Below are positions 43,562 to 53,431 of a DNA stretch of 64,000 bases, piece by piece. The stretch is taken from positions 124,001 through 188,000 of the forward strand of contig JOHN01000004.1 of assembly GCA_000719695.1 (NCBI GenBank), in the 5' to 3' direction. Each line of letters starts with the position of its first letter. Within the stretch, counting starts at the first letter, position 1. The position numbers were made by a program, and so were the translations under genes. The notes beneath the pieces were generated by a model. The model did not search any database and was not told the origin of the DNA. It saw only the letters and a program-made list of their open reading frames with translations. This DNA comes from Streptomyces sp. NRRL F-6131. Lineage in GTDB: Bacteria; Actinomycetota; Actinomycetes; Streptomycetales; Streptomycetaceae.

Positions 43562-43573
43562 GCCGGCCGCGGG

Positions 43574-43604
43574 CGCAGGAAGTCGGCCGGCCCGACTCCC
43601 CACT
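43574..43604 (+). repeat. Palindromic element copy 1
   Basis: AGTCGG (43581-43586) and CCGACT (43592-43597) flank a 5-nt loop. The outer arms GGA/CCC and the flanks GCA...CAC match the other two copies. This copy has one mismatch in the extended stem. Confidence 0.5.
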
Positions 43605-43620
43605 CCGGGGGTTCTGTTCC

Positions 43621-43652
43621 GGTGGCCCCTTGCGAGTGGCAAGGGAGCCACC
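43621..43652 (+). terminator. Hairpin after the DLH-family gene
   Basis: GGTGGC-CCCTTGC pairs with GCAAGGG-A-GCCACC around a GAGTG loop: a 13-bp stem with a single bulged A, 60 bp after the stop codon. Confidence 0.5.
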
Positions 43653-43675
43653 GGGACCGAGCTGTGCTGCCGAGG

Positions 43676-43707
43676 GAGTGGGAGGTCGGACGGGCCGACT
43701 TCCCGCG
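43676..43707 (-). repeat. Palindromic element copy 2 (inverted)
   Basis: GGGAGGTCGG (43680-43689) and CCGACTTCCC (43695-43704) flank a 5-nt loop ACGGG, with one wobble pair. The flanks (GT before, GC after) are reversed relative to copies 1 and 3, so this copy is in the opposite orientation. Confidence 0.5.
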
Positions 43708-43745
43708 CGCGACCGGTTCTTCCGAGTCGCACGGCCGGGCTCGGA

Positions 43746-43775
43746 GCGGGAAGTCGATGGGTTCGACTTCCCACT
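43746..43775 (+). repeat. Palindromic element copy 3
   Basis: GGGAAGTCGA (43748-43757) and TCGACTTCCC (43763-43772) form a perfect 10-bp stem around TGGGT. This is the best-preserved copy. Confidence 0.55.
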
Positions 43776-44044
43776 GCGCGATCCGATTGCCGTCGGCCGC
43801 TACCCGGGCTGCCGCTCCCGGATGTTCGATCGGCAGCCCCCCTTGCTGTTCGCACGGGGGCCACCGGTGGGGTGTGCGGGCTCGGTGGTCCTCTGTTTGG
43901 TGTTCTTCGGCTGAGGCCGGCCTGCCGGTCGATGGGGAGAGCAGCTGGCGCGGTGCTGGTGGTGGAGCCGTTGGCGGAGGGGAAGGTGGTCTGCGCCTTG
44001 GTGGAGGTATCCGGCTGCTGAACGTCCCAAGGGAGGATGGGGGC

Positions 44045-45262
44045 GTGACGAGGATGAGTGACGGGCGGTACGGGCCGGCAGGGTCGTTGATCGGGCTGCT
44101 GCAGCGGGGGCGGGGGCTCGGGGCGCGGATGGCCGCCGAGGATCCGGCGGGCGCGGCCGAGATCGTGTACGGCTGTGTCGGGTGGGACTGGCGGTGGGAC
44201 ACGGTCGACCAGCGGGGGCTGTATCTGGCCCGGCTGGTACGGGACCTGGAGCTGCCGCTCGGGCCGGTGGTGCAGGGGCTGGGCAAGGGCGAGGAGGCGG
44301 GCGAGCGGGCCGCCCGGGTGCTGGCGTTGCTGGCGCTGGACGGGGCGGGGGAGGCCCGGGAGGCGCTGCGGGGGTACGTGAAGGAGGGGGAGCACTGGGT
44401 CGCGGCGCTGGAGGAGATGGCGCGCCGGTGGCCGGTGGAGTGGTGGGACGACCTGGCGGAGACCGGTCGGGAGCGGGCGGAGCGGGACCCGGAGGACCGG
44501 TGGGGGGAGCCGTGGTACCGGTGGGGGCTGGCCGGGCCGGGGCCGGTGCACGGGCCCCGGGAGCGCAAGCCGTTGGCGGAGGTCGACAACGTCGGACTGC
44601 TGGAGCTGCTGGCGGATCCGGAGGAGTCGGAGGAGCGCAGGACTGCCGCGCTCGATGTGATCGATGACCGGGGGCCGGAGCCCGGAGTGATCCCGTTGGT
44701 GCCGTCGCTGGGAACGGCGGACGGGAAGTACATGCTGTGGCCGCTGATCGGGGTGGTCGACAAGCTGGGGGCGCTGGCGGTGCCCGCCGCGCGGGAGTGG
44801 GCTGCGGTGACGGAGCCGGAGTGGTTGCGGCTGCTCGGGGAAGGCGTGCTGGCCGAGCACGGGACGGTCGCGGATGTCCCCGTGCTGGTCGGCGTCCTCG
44901 AACGGAGCTGGGTGGAGCGGCGGTGGTGCGGGCCGAAGCGGACGGCCGACGGGCTGGCGCGGTTCGGGGGCGGTGCACGGGAGGCGGTGTCGCTGCTCAG
45001 GCGGTTCTGGCTGGCGACGCCGCATTCGTTCGAGCGGGTGAGTTATCTGGGGGCGCTGGCGGAGATCGATCCGACTGGATTGGAGTCGGTGTACGTGGAG
45101 TGCCTCTGGGACTGTGAGGAGGAGGCCCGGCTGCTGGGGGTGCGGTACGCCCCGGACTCGGCGGAGGTCAGGGAGAGGCTGGTGTACCTGCGGGACGACG
45201 TGCTGGAGGAGCCCGAGGTCAGGGCCGCCGCGCGCGAGCGGTTGGCGGCCCTGACCGGGTAG
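44045..45262 (+). CDS. Conserved protein of unknown function, helical-repeat-like
   Basis: A 405-aa, Trp- and Glu-rich soluble protein that I do not recognise. It is predicted mostly helical, with recurring 30-40-residue blocks (e.g. ERAARVLALLALDGAGEAREALRGYV, VGLLELLADPEESEERRTAALDVI, EAVSLLRRFWLATPHSFERVSYLGALAEI, ECLWDCEEEARLLGVRYAPDSAEVRERLVYL). These resemble HEAT-like repeats, but the fit is loose. No signal peptide or membrane segment is seen. GTG 44045 has GGGAGG 8 nt upstream, and ATG 44054 is an alternative. It is convergent with the DUF2252 gene, with only 3 bp between their stop codons. Confidence 0.7.
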   Translation: MTRMSDGRYGPAGSLIGLLQRGRGLGARMAAEDPAGAAEIVYGCVGWDWRWDTVDQRGLYLARLVRDLELPLGPVVQGLGKGEEAGERAARVLALLALDGAGEAREALRGYVKEGEHWVAALEEMARRWPVEWWDDLAETGRERAERDPEDRWGEPWYRWGLAGPGPVHGPRERKPLAEVDNVGLLELLADPEESEERRTAALDVIDDRGPEPGVIPLVPSLGTADGKYMLWPLIGVVDKLGALAVPAAREWAAVTEPEWLRLLGEGVLAEHGTVADVPVLVGVLERSWVERRWCGPKRTADGLARFGGGAREAVSLLRRFWLATPHSFERVSYLGALAEIDPTGLESVYVECLWDCEEEARLLGVRYAPDSAEVRERLVYLRDDVLEEPEVRAAARERLAALTG

Positions 45263-45265
45263 GAG

Positions 45266-46594
45266 CTACAGGCCCGGGATGCGGCCGTTGCGGTAGAGGT
45301 CGACGAAGAGCTGGTGGTCGGCGCGGGCCCGGGCGCCGTAGGTGTGGGCGAAGTCGACCAGCATCCGCGTGAAGCCGGCCTCGTCGCGGCCGATGGCCTC
45401 GTGGATGGCGTGCTCGGTGGAGAACGGGACCAGGGTGTGGCCGCTGGAGGACTCGTCGGCCGCCGCGTGCATGGTGGCGGTGGCCCGGCCCAGGTAGCGG
45501 GTGACGGCGAGCAGGTCCGGCAGTTCGTTGAGGTCGCGCCAGTCGAGGTCCGCCGCGTACGGGGAGACCTCGGCGACCAGCTGGCCGCGGCCGCGCAGGG
45601 TGGTGTGGCCGAGCCACGGGTCGCTGTGGGACTGGAGGGCGCGCTGGGAGATCACCGTGCGGTGGCCCTCGTGCTCGAAGTAGCCGGCGATGGCGGGGTC
45701 GGTGACGTGGCGGGAGACGGCCGGGGTCTGGCCCTGCTTCATGTAGATGATCACGTCGTTCTCGAGGGCGTCGGTGTGCCCCTCGAGGAGGAGGTTGTAG
45801 GAGGGCAGGCCCGCCGAGCCGATGCCGATGCCGCGGCGGCCGACCACGTCCTTGACCCGCAGGGCGGTCGGGCGGGCGCGGGAGGCCGGCGGCAGGGTGG
45901 TCAGGTAGTCCTCGAAGGCGGCGAGGACCTCAGCCTTGGTCGACTCGTCCAGCTCGATCGCGCCGCCGCCGAGCCGGAAGCGGCGGTCGTAGCCGTCGAC
46001 GACGGTGTCGCCGTCCAGCAGCGACACCCGGGTCTGCAACCGGGCCTGCCGGAGGGTGTCGAGGACCGGCCCGGTGGTGGTGTCCAGGGTGTACGGGTCG
46101 GCGTCGCCGGAGGTGACGTGGGCGGCGACGCGGGCCCGGTAGGCGTCGGCGAAGGCGGTGACCAGCTCGGTGATGGTCGCGTCCGAGAGCGCCTTGGCGT
46201 AGCCGATCAGGGCGAGCGAGGCGGCCAGGCGCTGGACGTCCCAGGTGAAGGCGCCGACGTAGGCCTCGTCGAAGTCGTTGACGTTGAAGACCAGCCGGCC
46301 CTCGGCGTTGAGGTAGGTGCCGAAGTTCTCCGCGTGCAGGTCCCCGTGGATCCAGACCCGGCCGGTGCGGTCGTCGAGGAAGGGCGCGCCGTAGGAATCG
46401 AACGGCGCGGTGGTGAGGTCGGCGTAGTAGAGGGCGGCGGTGCCCCGGTAGAAGGCGAAGGCGGAGGCGGCCATCTTCCGGAACTTCACCCGGAAGGCCG
46501 CCGGGTCCTGGGCGAGGAGGTCGCCGAACGCCGTGTCGAAGACTCCGAGGATGGTCTCGGCGCGGTCGGTGGCGGGGGGCTGCTGGTGCGACAT
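45266..46594 (-). CDS. DUF2252 family protein, kinase-like fold
   Basis: A 442-aa cytoplasmic protein. The N-terminal KFRKMAASAFAFYRGTAALYYADL is characteristic of DUF2252. VWIHGDLHAENFGTYL contains an HGDxHxxN segment like the catalytic loop of aminoglycoside-phosphotransferase-type kinases, and FNVNDFDEAYVGAFTWDVQRLAASL has the following metal-binding DFD. Residues RRGIGIGSAGLPSYNLLLEG may form the nucleotide loop. Catalytic activity of the family is not established. ATG 46594 has GAAGGA upstream. It is divergent from dnaE. Confidence 0.87.
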   Translation of the reverse strand: MSHQQPPATDRAETILGVFDTAFGDLLAQDPAAFRVKFRKMAASAFAFYRGTAALYYADLTTAPFDSYGAPFLDDRTGRVWIHGDLHAENFGTYLNAEGRLVFNVNDFDEAYVGAFTWDVQRLAASLALIGYAKALSDATITELVTAFADAYRARVAAHVTSGDADPYTLDTTTGPVLDTLRQARLQTRVSLLDGDTVVDGYDRRFRLGGGAIELDESTKAEVLAAFEDYLTTLPPASRARPTALRVKDVVGRRGIGIGSAGLPSYNLLLEGHTDALENDVIIYMKQGQTPAVSRHVTDPAIAGYFEHEGHRTVISQRALQSHSDPWLGHTTLRGRGQLVAEVSPYAADLDWRDLNELPDLLAVTRYLGRATATMHAAADESSSGHTLVPFSTEHAIHEAIGRDEAGFTRMLVDFAHTYGARARADHQLFVDLYRNGRIPGL

Positions 46595-46647
46595 TCGGGA
46601 TCCTTCGGGCTCGGCGGGTGGCCGGGAACGGAGCTGCCTCAGGAGGC

Positions 46648-46653
46648 TAGAGT
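46648..46653 (+). promoter_or_regulatory. Candidate -10 (TAGAGT) upstream of dnaE
   Basis: A good vegetative -10 hexamer in the 191-bp divergent gap between the DUF2252 gene and dnaE, implying a leader of about 125 nt for dnaE. The -35 region is poor. Confidence 0.35.
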
Positions 46654-46785
46654 AGGAGCGTGAACGTGTGAGTGCTGGTCCGGGCCCCGTGAGTGGCTCG
46701 GGCCGCAACTGTTTCCGGGCACCCGCTGTGACCTGCGCGTTCGCCGGCTCCCCATCTGTCAGTACGAGCCTACGGAGGCCCCGCC

Positions 46786-49700
46786 TTGAGCGATCAGCCG
46801 TTCGCGCACCTGCACGTCCACACCGAGTACTCGATGCTGGACGGCGCAGCCCGGCTGAAGCAGATGTTCAAGGAGGTCGAGCGGCTGGGGCAGTCCCATG
46901 TCGCGATGACCGACCACGGCAACATGTACGGCGCGGCCGAGTTCCACAAGCAGGCCACCGCCGCCGGCATCACCCCGGTGATCGGGATCGAGGCGTACGT
47001 CGCGCCCGAGTCCCGTTCGAACACCAAGCGCGTCCTGTGGGGCCAGCCGCACCAGAAGAAGGACGACGTCTCGGCGTCCGGTGCCTACACCCACAAGACC
47101 ATCTGGGCCCGGAACAAGGAGGGCCTGCACAACCTCTTCAAGCTGACCTCGCGCTCGTACTCCGAGGGCTGGCTGGTCAAGTGGCCCCGGATGGACAAGG
47201 AGCTGATCTCCGAGCTGTCCGGCGGCCTGATGGCGACCACCGGCTGTCCCTCCGGCGAGCTGCAGACCCGGCTGCGCCTCGGGCAGTTCGACGAGGCGCT
47301 ACGCTCGGCCGGCGAGTACCAGGAGATCTTCGGCAAGGAGAACTACTTCCTGGAGCTGATGGACCACGGGCTCGACATCGAGAAGCGGGTCCGCGACGGC
47401 CTGATCGAGATCGGCCGGAAGCTCGGCATCCCGCCGGTCGTCACCAACGACTCGCACTACACCACCGAGGCCGACGCCGGCGCCCACGACCTGCTGCTCT
47501 GCGTGCAGACCGGCAAGAACCTCTCCGACCCGGACCGCTTCCGGTTCGACGGCACCGGCTACTACATCAAGTCGGCCGCCGAGATGTACGCGCTGGACCA
47601 GTCGGACGCCTGGCAGGAGGGCTGCCGCAACAGCCAGCTGCTGGTGGCCGAGCGGGTCGACACCACGGGCATGTTCGAGTTCCGCAACCTCATGCCGCGC
47701 TTCCCGATCCCGGAGGGCTTCGAGTCCGAGGCGGACTTCTTCAGGTCCAAGGTCTGGGAGGGCATGGACTGGCGCTTCCCGAACGGGTACGACGAGGAGC
47801 ACAAGAAGCTCGCCGAGTACGAGATGGACACCATCATCCAGATGGGGTTCCCGGCGTACTTCCTCGTGGTCGCCGACTTCATCATGTGGGCGAAGGGGCA
47901 GGGCATCGCGGTGGGCCCCGGCCGTGGTTCGGCGGCCGGCTCGCTGGTCGCGTACGCCATGGGCATCACCGACCTCGACCCGATCCCGCACGGCCTGATC
48001 TTCGAGCGCTTCCTCAACCCCGAGCGCATCTCCATGCCCGACGTCGACATCGACTTCGACGAGCGCCGGCGCGGTGACGTGATCCGGTACGTGACGGAGA
48101 AGTGGGGCTCCGACAAGGTCGCCATGATCGTCACGTACGGCACCATCAAGGCGAAGGCCGCCATCAAGGACTCCTCGCGGGTCCTCGGCTACCCCTACGC
48201 GATGGGCGACCGGATCACCAAGGCGATGCCGCCGGACGTCATGGGCAAGGGCATCCCGCTGTCCGGGATCACCGACTCCTCGCACCCGCGCTACAGCGAG
48301 GCCGGCGAGATCCGCGGGCTGTACGAGAACGACCCCGACGTGCGGAAGGTGATCGACACCGCGCGCGGCATCGAGGGCCTGATCCGCCAGCCCGGTGTGC
48401 ACGCGGCGGGCGTCATCATGTCCGCCGAGCCGCTCACCGACCACATCCCGGTCTGGACCCGGCACACCGACGGCGTCACCATCACGCAGTTCGACTACCC
48501 CACCTGTGAGGGCCTCGGGCTCCTCAAGATGGACTTCCTCGGCCTGCGCAACCTGACGATCATGGACGACGCCGTCAAGGCGATCGAGAAGAACAAGGGC
48601 GAGAAGATCGAGCTGCTCAAGCTGCCGCTCGACGACAAGCCGACCTACGAACTCCTCGCCCGCGGTGACACCCTCGGCGTCTTCCAGCTCGACGGCGGCC
48701 CCATGCGCTCGCTGCTGCGCCTGATGAAGCCCGACAACTTCGAAGACATCTCCGCGGTGCTGGCGCTGTACCGACCCGGCCCGATGGGCGTCAACTCGCA
48801 CACCAACTACGCGCTGCGCAAGAACGGCCAGCAGGAGATCACCCCGATCCACCCGGAGCTGGAGAAGCCCCTGGAGGAGGTGCTCCGGCCCACCTACGGC
48901 CTGATCGTCTACCAGGAGCAGGTGCAGAAGGCCGCGCAGATCCTGGCCGGCTACTCGCTCGGCCAGGCCGACCTGCTGCGCCGGGCGATGGGCAAGAAGA
49001 AGAAGGAGATCCTGGAGGCCGAGTTCGTCCCGTTCCAGAAGGGCTGCCGGGAGCGCGGCTACTCGGACGCGGCGATCCAGGCGGTCTGGGACGTCCTGGT
49101 CCCCTTCTCCGGCTACGCGTTCAACAAGGCCCACACCGCGGGGTACGGGCTGGTCTCGTACTGGACGGCGTACCTCAAGGCCAACTACCCGGCCGAGTAC
49201 ATGTCCGGCCTGCTGACCTCGGTCAAGGACGACAAGGACAAGTCGGCGGTCTACCTCAACGAGTGCCGGAAGATGGGCATCAACGTCCTGCCGCCGGACG
49301 TGAACGAGTCGGACGCCGACTTCACGCCGCACGGGGACACCACGGTGCGGTTCGGTCTGACCGCCATCCGCAACGTCGGCGGGCCGGTCGTCGAGTCGAT
49401 GATCCGGACCCGGAAGACCAAGGGCAAGTTCTCCTCCTTCCCGGACTTCCTGGACAAGGTGGAGTCGGTGGTCTGCAACAAGCGGACCGTCGAATCGCTG
49501 ATCAAGGCCGGTTCCTTCGACTCGCTCGGGCACACCCGCAAGGGCCTGACCGCGCAGTTCGAGCCGATGATCGACAACGTCGTCGGCATCAAGCGCAAGG
49601 AGGCCGAGGGACAGTTCGACCTCTTCGGCGGCGACGCGACGAGCGACGAGCCGAGCTTCGGGCTGGACGTGGTCTTCTCCGAGGAGGAGTGGGAGAAGTC

Positions 49701-50319
49701 CTTCCTGCTCACCCAGGAGCGGGAGATGCTCGGCCTGTACGTCTCCTCGCACCCCCTGCACGGCATCGAGCACGTGCTCGCCGACAAGGCGGACTGCGCG
49801 GTGGCCGACCTGGCGGAGCGGCCGGACGGGACGATCGTCACCATCGGCGGCATCATCTCGGGCCTCCAGCGGAAGATGACCAAGCAGGGCAACGCCTGGG
49901 CGATCGCGACGGTCGAGGACCTCGCGGGCTCGATCGACTGCATGTTCTTCCCCGCCAGCTACCAGCTGGTGTCCTCGCAGCTGGTCGAGGACGCGGTGGT
50001 GTTCGTCCGCGGCAAGCTGGACAAGCGGGAGGACGTGCCCCGGCTGATGGGCATGGAGCTGACCGTCCCCGACCTGTCGAACGCGCACGCCGAGGCGCCG
50101 ATCGTCATCAACATCCCGACCGGGAAGGTGACGCCGCCGCTGGTGGCGCGGCTCGGCGAGGTGCTGAGCAGCCACAAGGGGACGACCGAGGTCCGGGTCC
50201 GGCTGGAGGCGCGGAACAAGACGACGGTGCTGCGGCTGGACCGGCACCGGGTGAAGTCGGACCCGGCGCTGTTCGGCGACCTGAAGCAGCTGCTCGGGCC
50301 GAGCTGCCTGACGAGCTGA
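46786..50319 (+). CDS. dnaE: DNA polymerase III alpha subunit
   Basis: A 1177-aa replicative polymerase (DnaE1 type). The N-terminal PHP domain (FAHLHVHTEYSMLDGAARLKQ) keeps the histidines of the metal site. The catalytic palm has PDVDIDFDERRRGDVIRYV (Asp419 and Asp421). GKKKKEILEAEFVPFQKGC and SGYAFNKAHTAGYGLVSYWTAYLKANYPAEY are fingers and core motifs. An OB fold (VTIGGIISGLQRKMTKQGNAWAIATVEDLAGSIDCMFFP) lies near the C-terminus. TTG 46786 is preceded by ACGGAGG. Length is normal. Its stop codon region is duplicated in tandem (see the repeat). Confidence 0.97.
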   Translation: MSDQPFAHLHVHTEYSMLDGAARLKQMFKEVERLGQSHVAMTDHGNMYGAAEFHKQATAAGITPVIGIEAYVAPESRSNTKRVLWGQPHQKKDDVSASGAYTHKTIWARNKEGLHNLFKLTSRSYSEGWLVKWPRMDKELISELSGGLMATTGCPSGELQTRLRLGQFDEALRSAGEYQEIFGKENYFLELMDHGLDIEKRVRDGLIEIGRKLGIPPVVTNDSHYTTEADAGAHDLLLCVQTGKNLSDPDRFRFDGTGYYIKSAAEMYALDQSDAWQEGCRNSQLLVAERVDTTGMFEFRNLMPRFPIPEGFESEADFFRSKVWEGMDWRFPNGYDEEHKKLAEYEMDTIIQMGFPAYFLVVADFIMWAKGQGIAVGPGRGSAAGSLVAYAMGITDLDPIPHGLIFERFLNPERISMPDVDIDFDERRRGDVIRYVTEKWGSDKVAMIVTYGTIKAKAAIKDSSRVLGYPYAMGDRITKAMPPDVMGKGIPLSGITDSSHPRYSEAGEIRGLYENDPDVRKVIDTARGIEGLIRQPGVHAAGVIMSAEPLTDHIPVWTRHTDGVTITQFDYPTCEGLGLLKMDFLGLRNLTIMDDAVKAIEKNKGEKIELLKLPLDDKPTYELLARGDTLGVFQLDGGPMRSLLRLMKPDNFEDISAVLALYRPGPMGVNSHTNYALRKNGQQEITPIHPELEKPLEEVLRPTYGLIVYQEQVQKAAQILAGYSLGQADLLRRAMGKKKKEILEAEFVPFQKGCRERGYSDAAIQAVWDVLVPFSGYAFNKAHTAGYGLVSYWTAYLKANYPAEYMSGLLTSVKDDKDKSAVYLNECRKMGINVLPPDVNESDADFTPHGDTTVRFGLTAIRNVGGPVVESMIRTRKTKGKFSSFPDFLDKVESVVCNKRTVESLIKAGSFDSLGHTRKGLTAQFEPMIDNVVGIKRKEAEGQFDLFGGDATSDEPSFGLDVVFSEEEWEKSFLLTQEREMLGLYVSSHPLHGIEHVLADKADCAVADLAERPDGTIVTIGGIISGLQRKMTKQGNAWAIATVEDLAGSIDCMFFPASYQLVSSQLVEDAVVFVRGKLDKREDVPRLMGMELTVPDLSNAHAEAPIVINIPTGKVTPPLVARLGEVLSSHKGTTEVRVRLEARNKTTVLRLDRHRVKSDPALFGDLKQLLGPSCLTS

Positions 50320-50364
50320 AACGCCCGCCGGGCCGAGCTGCCCGACGAGCTGAACCGCCCGTCG
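50297..50364 (+). repeat. 34-bp tandem duplication spanning the dnaE stop codon
   Basis: Two 34-bp units (50297-50330 and 50331-50364) differ at three positions. Unit one encodes the last residues GPSCLTS and the TGA. Unit two would read GPSCPTS and TGA but lies outside the gene. It looks like a replication-slippage copy of the gene end that has since diverged slightly. Confidence 0.75.
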
Positions 50365-50380
50365 GGCGGCGCCGCCCGAC
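50361..50380. terminator. Perfect 20-bp palindrome between dnaE and the LysR gene
   Basis: GTCGGGCGGCGCCGCCCGAC is fully self-complementary. It sits 42 bp after the dnaE stop and 60 bp beyond the LysR stop on the other strand, so it probably acts as a bidirectional terminator stem. Confidence 0.5.
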
Positions 50381-50439
50381 CGGCCGAGCGGGCCTTCCGC
50401 GCCGGGGCCGGTCGGGTGGGCGTCCCCGTGCCCGCCGCT

Positions 50440-51327
50440 TCAGGCCGAGTTGCGCAGCGGGGCGGGGACGGCCGAGTGCAGGGCGGAGACGAAGGCGGAG
50501 ATCGCGGGGTGCGCCCCGGCGCCGGCGCGGAAGGCGGTGCGGGTGCGGCGGTACATCGGCAGCCGGGTGAGGACGACCCCGGGCGGCGGCCGGTCGATGC
50601 CCAGGTGGGGGACCAGCGCCACTCCCTGCCCGGCCGCGACCAGGGCGAGCACGGTGGCGAAGTCGTCGATCTGGTGGCGGATCCGGGGCGCGAAGCCGGC
50701 GCTCTCGCAGGCGCGGACGGCCATGCTGTGGCACAGGGTGCCCGGCGGGGCGAGGATCCACGGTTCGGCGCGCTGGTCGGCGACGGCGCCGGGGGCGCGG
50801 GCCGCGAGGTACATCGGCTCGGTGAAGATCGGCCGGGTCACCGCCAGACCGGGCTCCGGGTCGGCCGGGACCAGGTCGTACTCGTGCACCAGCGCCACGT
50901 CCAGCTCGCCCGCGCGCAGCGCCGCCGCGACCGCGGCCGGGTCGACCTCGGTGACCATCGGCTCCAGCCCCGGGTGCCAGCCGGCCAGCTCGGCGAGGAC
51001 GGCGGGGATGATCGCGCGGGCCGCCGACGGGTAGGTGCCGATCCGCAGCGGGCCGGCCAGGCCCTCGCGGGCGTGGGCGAGTTCGGCGTCCGCCTGCTCC
51101 AGCCGCTCGAGCACGGCCTCGGCGTGCCGGACCAGGTTGCGGCCGGCCGGGGTGAGGGCGACCCGGCGGCCGGTGCGTTCGAGCAGCGGGACGCCGGCCT
51201 CCTTCTCCAGCACGGACAGCTGTTGGGAGACCGCCGAGGGGCTGAAGCTGAGCGCCTCGGCGACGGCGGCGATGGTGCCGAGGTGGGCGAGTTCGCGCAG
51301 CAGGCGCAGGCGTCGGACGTCGAGCAT
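50440..51327 (-). CDS. LysR family transcriptional regulator
   Basis: A 295-aa regulator. The N-terminal winged helix-turn-helix is LDVRRLRLLRELAHLGTIAAVAEALSFSPSAVSQQLSVLEKEAGVPLLERTGRRVALTPAG. A linker helix and a two-lobed effector domain follow (LRIGTYPSAARAIIPAVLAEL, LDVALVHEYDLVP, TLCHSMAVRACESAGF). It is divergent from the DHDPS-family gene with a 72-bp gap, the usual layout for a LysR regulator and its target. The effector is unknown; a substrate or product of the lyase is the natural guess. Confidence 0.92.
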   Translation of the reverse strand: MLDVRRLRLLRELAHLGTIAAVAEALSFSPSAVSQQLSVLEKEAGVPLLERTGRRVALTPAGRNLVRHAEAVLERLEQADAELAHAREGLAGPLRIGTYPSAARAIIPAVLAELAGWHPGLEPMVTEVDPAAVAAALRAGELDVALVHEYDLVPADPEPGLAVTRPIFTEPMYLAARAPGAVADQRAEPWILAPPGTLCHSMAVRACESAGFAPRIRHQIDDFATVLALVAAGQGVALVPHLGIDRPPPGVVLTRLPMYRRTRTAFRAGAGAHPAISAFVSALHSAVPAPLRNSA

Positions 51328-51386
51328 CGGCTCAGCTTACGAGAAGCGTCGGAAACATGAACTGGACCTGCGGGATCGCCCGACCG

Positions 51387-51392
51387 CAGGAT
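51387..51392 (+). promoter_or_regulatory. Candidate -10 (CAGGAT) for the lyase gene
   Basis: CAGGAT is followed by exactly 7 nt and ATG 51400, in the 72-bp gap shared with the LysR gene. This spacing supports the ATG over GTG 51394 as the start. Confidence 0.35.
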
Positions 51393-51399
51393 CGTGGGC

Positions 51400-52269
51400 A
51401 TGGAACTCAAGGGCATTCTCGTCCCGCTGGTCACCCCGTTCGCGGCCGACGGCTCGGTGGCGCTGGACGCGTTGGAGAAGCTGGCCGGCTCGCTGCTGGA
51501 CGACGGCGCGGCCGGGCTGGTGGCGCTCGGCACCACCGGCGAGCCGGCCGCGCTGACCCCGGCCGAGCGGAGCGCGGTGGTCGAGGTCTGCGCGGCGGTC
51601 TGCGCCGCCCGGGGGGTGCCGCTGCTGGTCGGTGCGGGCGGGCCGGGCACCGCCGTGGCCGCCGAGGAGCTGGCCGGGCTGGCCGGTCGGGTGCCGGGGG
51701 CGGCGGGCGCGCTGGTCACCGTGCCGTCCTTCGTCCGGCCGGGCGAGGCCGGGACGGTGGCGCACTTCCGGGTGCTGGCCGAGGCCAGCTCGGTGCCGCT
51801 GGTCTTCTACCACATCCCGTACCGGACCGGGCAGGAGCTGTCCGGCGCCGCGCTGCTGGAACTGGCCGCGCTGCCCGGGGTGGTGGGCGTGAAGTACGCG
51901 ACGGGCGGGGTGGACCAGGCGGTGGTGGAGCTGCTGGCCGGCGCCCCCGCCGGGTTCTCGGTGCTGGGCGGGGACGACGCGGTGCTCGCGCCGCTGCTGG
52001 CGCTGGGCGCGGACGGCGGCATCCTGGCCTCCGCCCACCTGGCCACCGCGCGGTACGTCGAGCTGGCCGAGGCCTGGCGGGCCGGGGACGCGGTGCGCGC
52101 CCGGGCGCTGGGCCACCGGCTGGCCCCGCTGGCGGTGGCGGCCTTCGCCGCACCGAACCCGGCGGTGGTCAAGGGGGTGCTGCACGCGCAGGGGCGGATT
52201 CCGACGCCGGACGTCCGGCTGCCGCTGCTGCCGGCCGGTCCGGCGGAGGTCGGGCGGGCGCTGGAACTG

Positions 52270-52290
<21 letters not shown>
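51400..52290 (+). CDS. Dihydrodipicolinate synthase / N-acetylneuraminate lyase family protein
   Basis: A 296-aa class I aldolase with a TIM barrel. GILVPLVTPFAADGSVALDALEKLAGSLLDDGAAGLVALGTTGEPAALTPAER carries the conserved GTTGE, with its two Thr at the substrate carboxylate site. Tyr137 (FYHIPYRTG) and Schiff-base Lys165 (GVKYATGG) are 28 residues apart, as in DapA. It could make dihydrodipicolinate or cleave a sialic- or sugar-acid; sequence alone does not decide. The divergent LysR gene suggests a catabolic, inducible role. Its stop codon lies inside a DasR-like palindrome. Confidence 0.88.
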
Positions 52291-53415
<1,125 letters not shown>

Positions 53416-53431
53416 CCTGCCGCGTCGCGTC

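Larger units (their letters stand above)
43562..44044. other. 483-bp hairpin-rich intergenic region
   Basis: No credible gene is present. A plus-strand frame is open through the region, but its translation is unlike the downstream protein and no ribosome site supports an earlier start. The region holds three related palindromic elements (listed separately), a bulged 13-bp hairpin at 43621-43652 that may terminate the upstream gene, GGGCTGCCG/CGGCAGCCC at 43806-43839, and CCACCGGTGG at 43861-43870. Confidence 0.6.

Noticed and set aside
42908..45025. A 705-aa minus-strand frame across the palindrome cluster
   Set aside because: It runs antisense to two genes with good ribosome sites. Its apparent repeat peptides are translations of the palindromic DNA elements.
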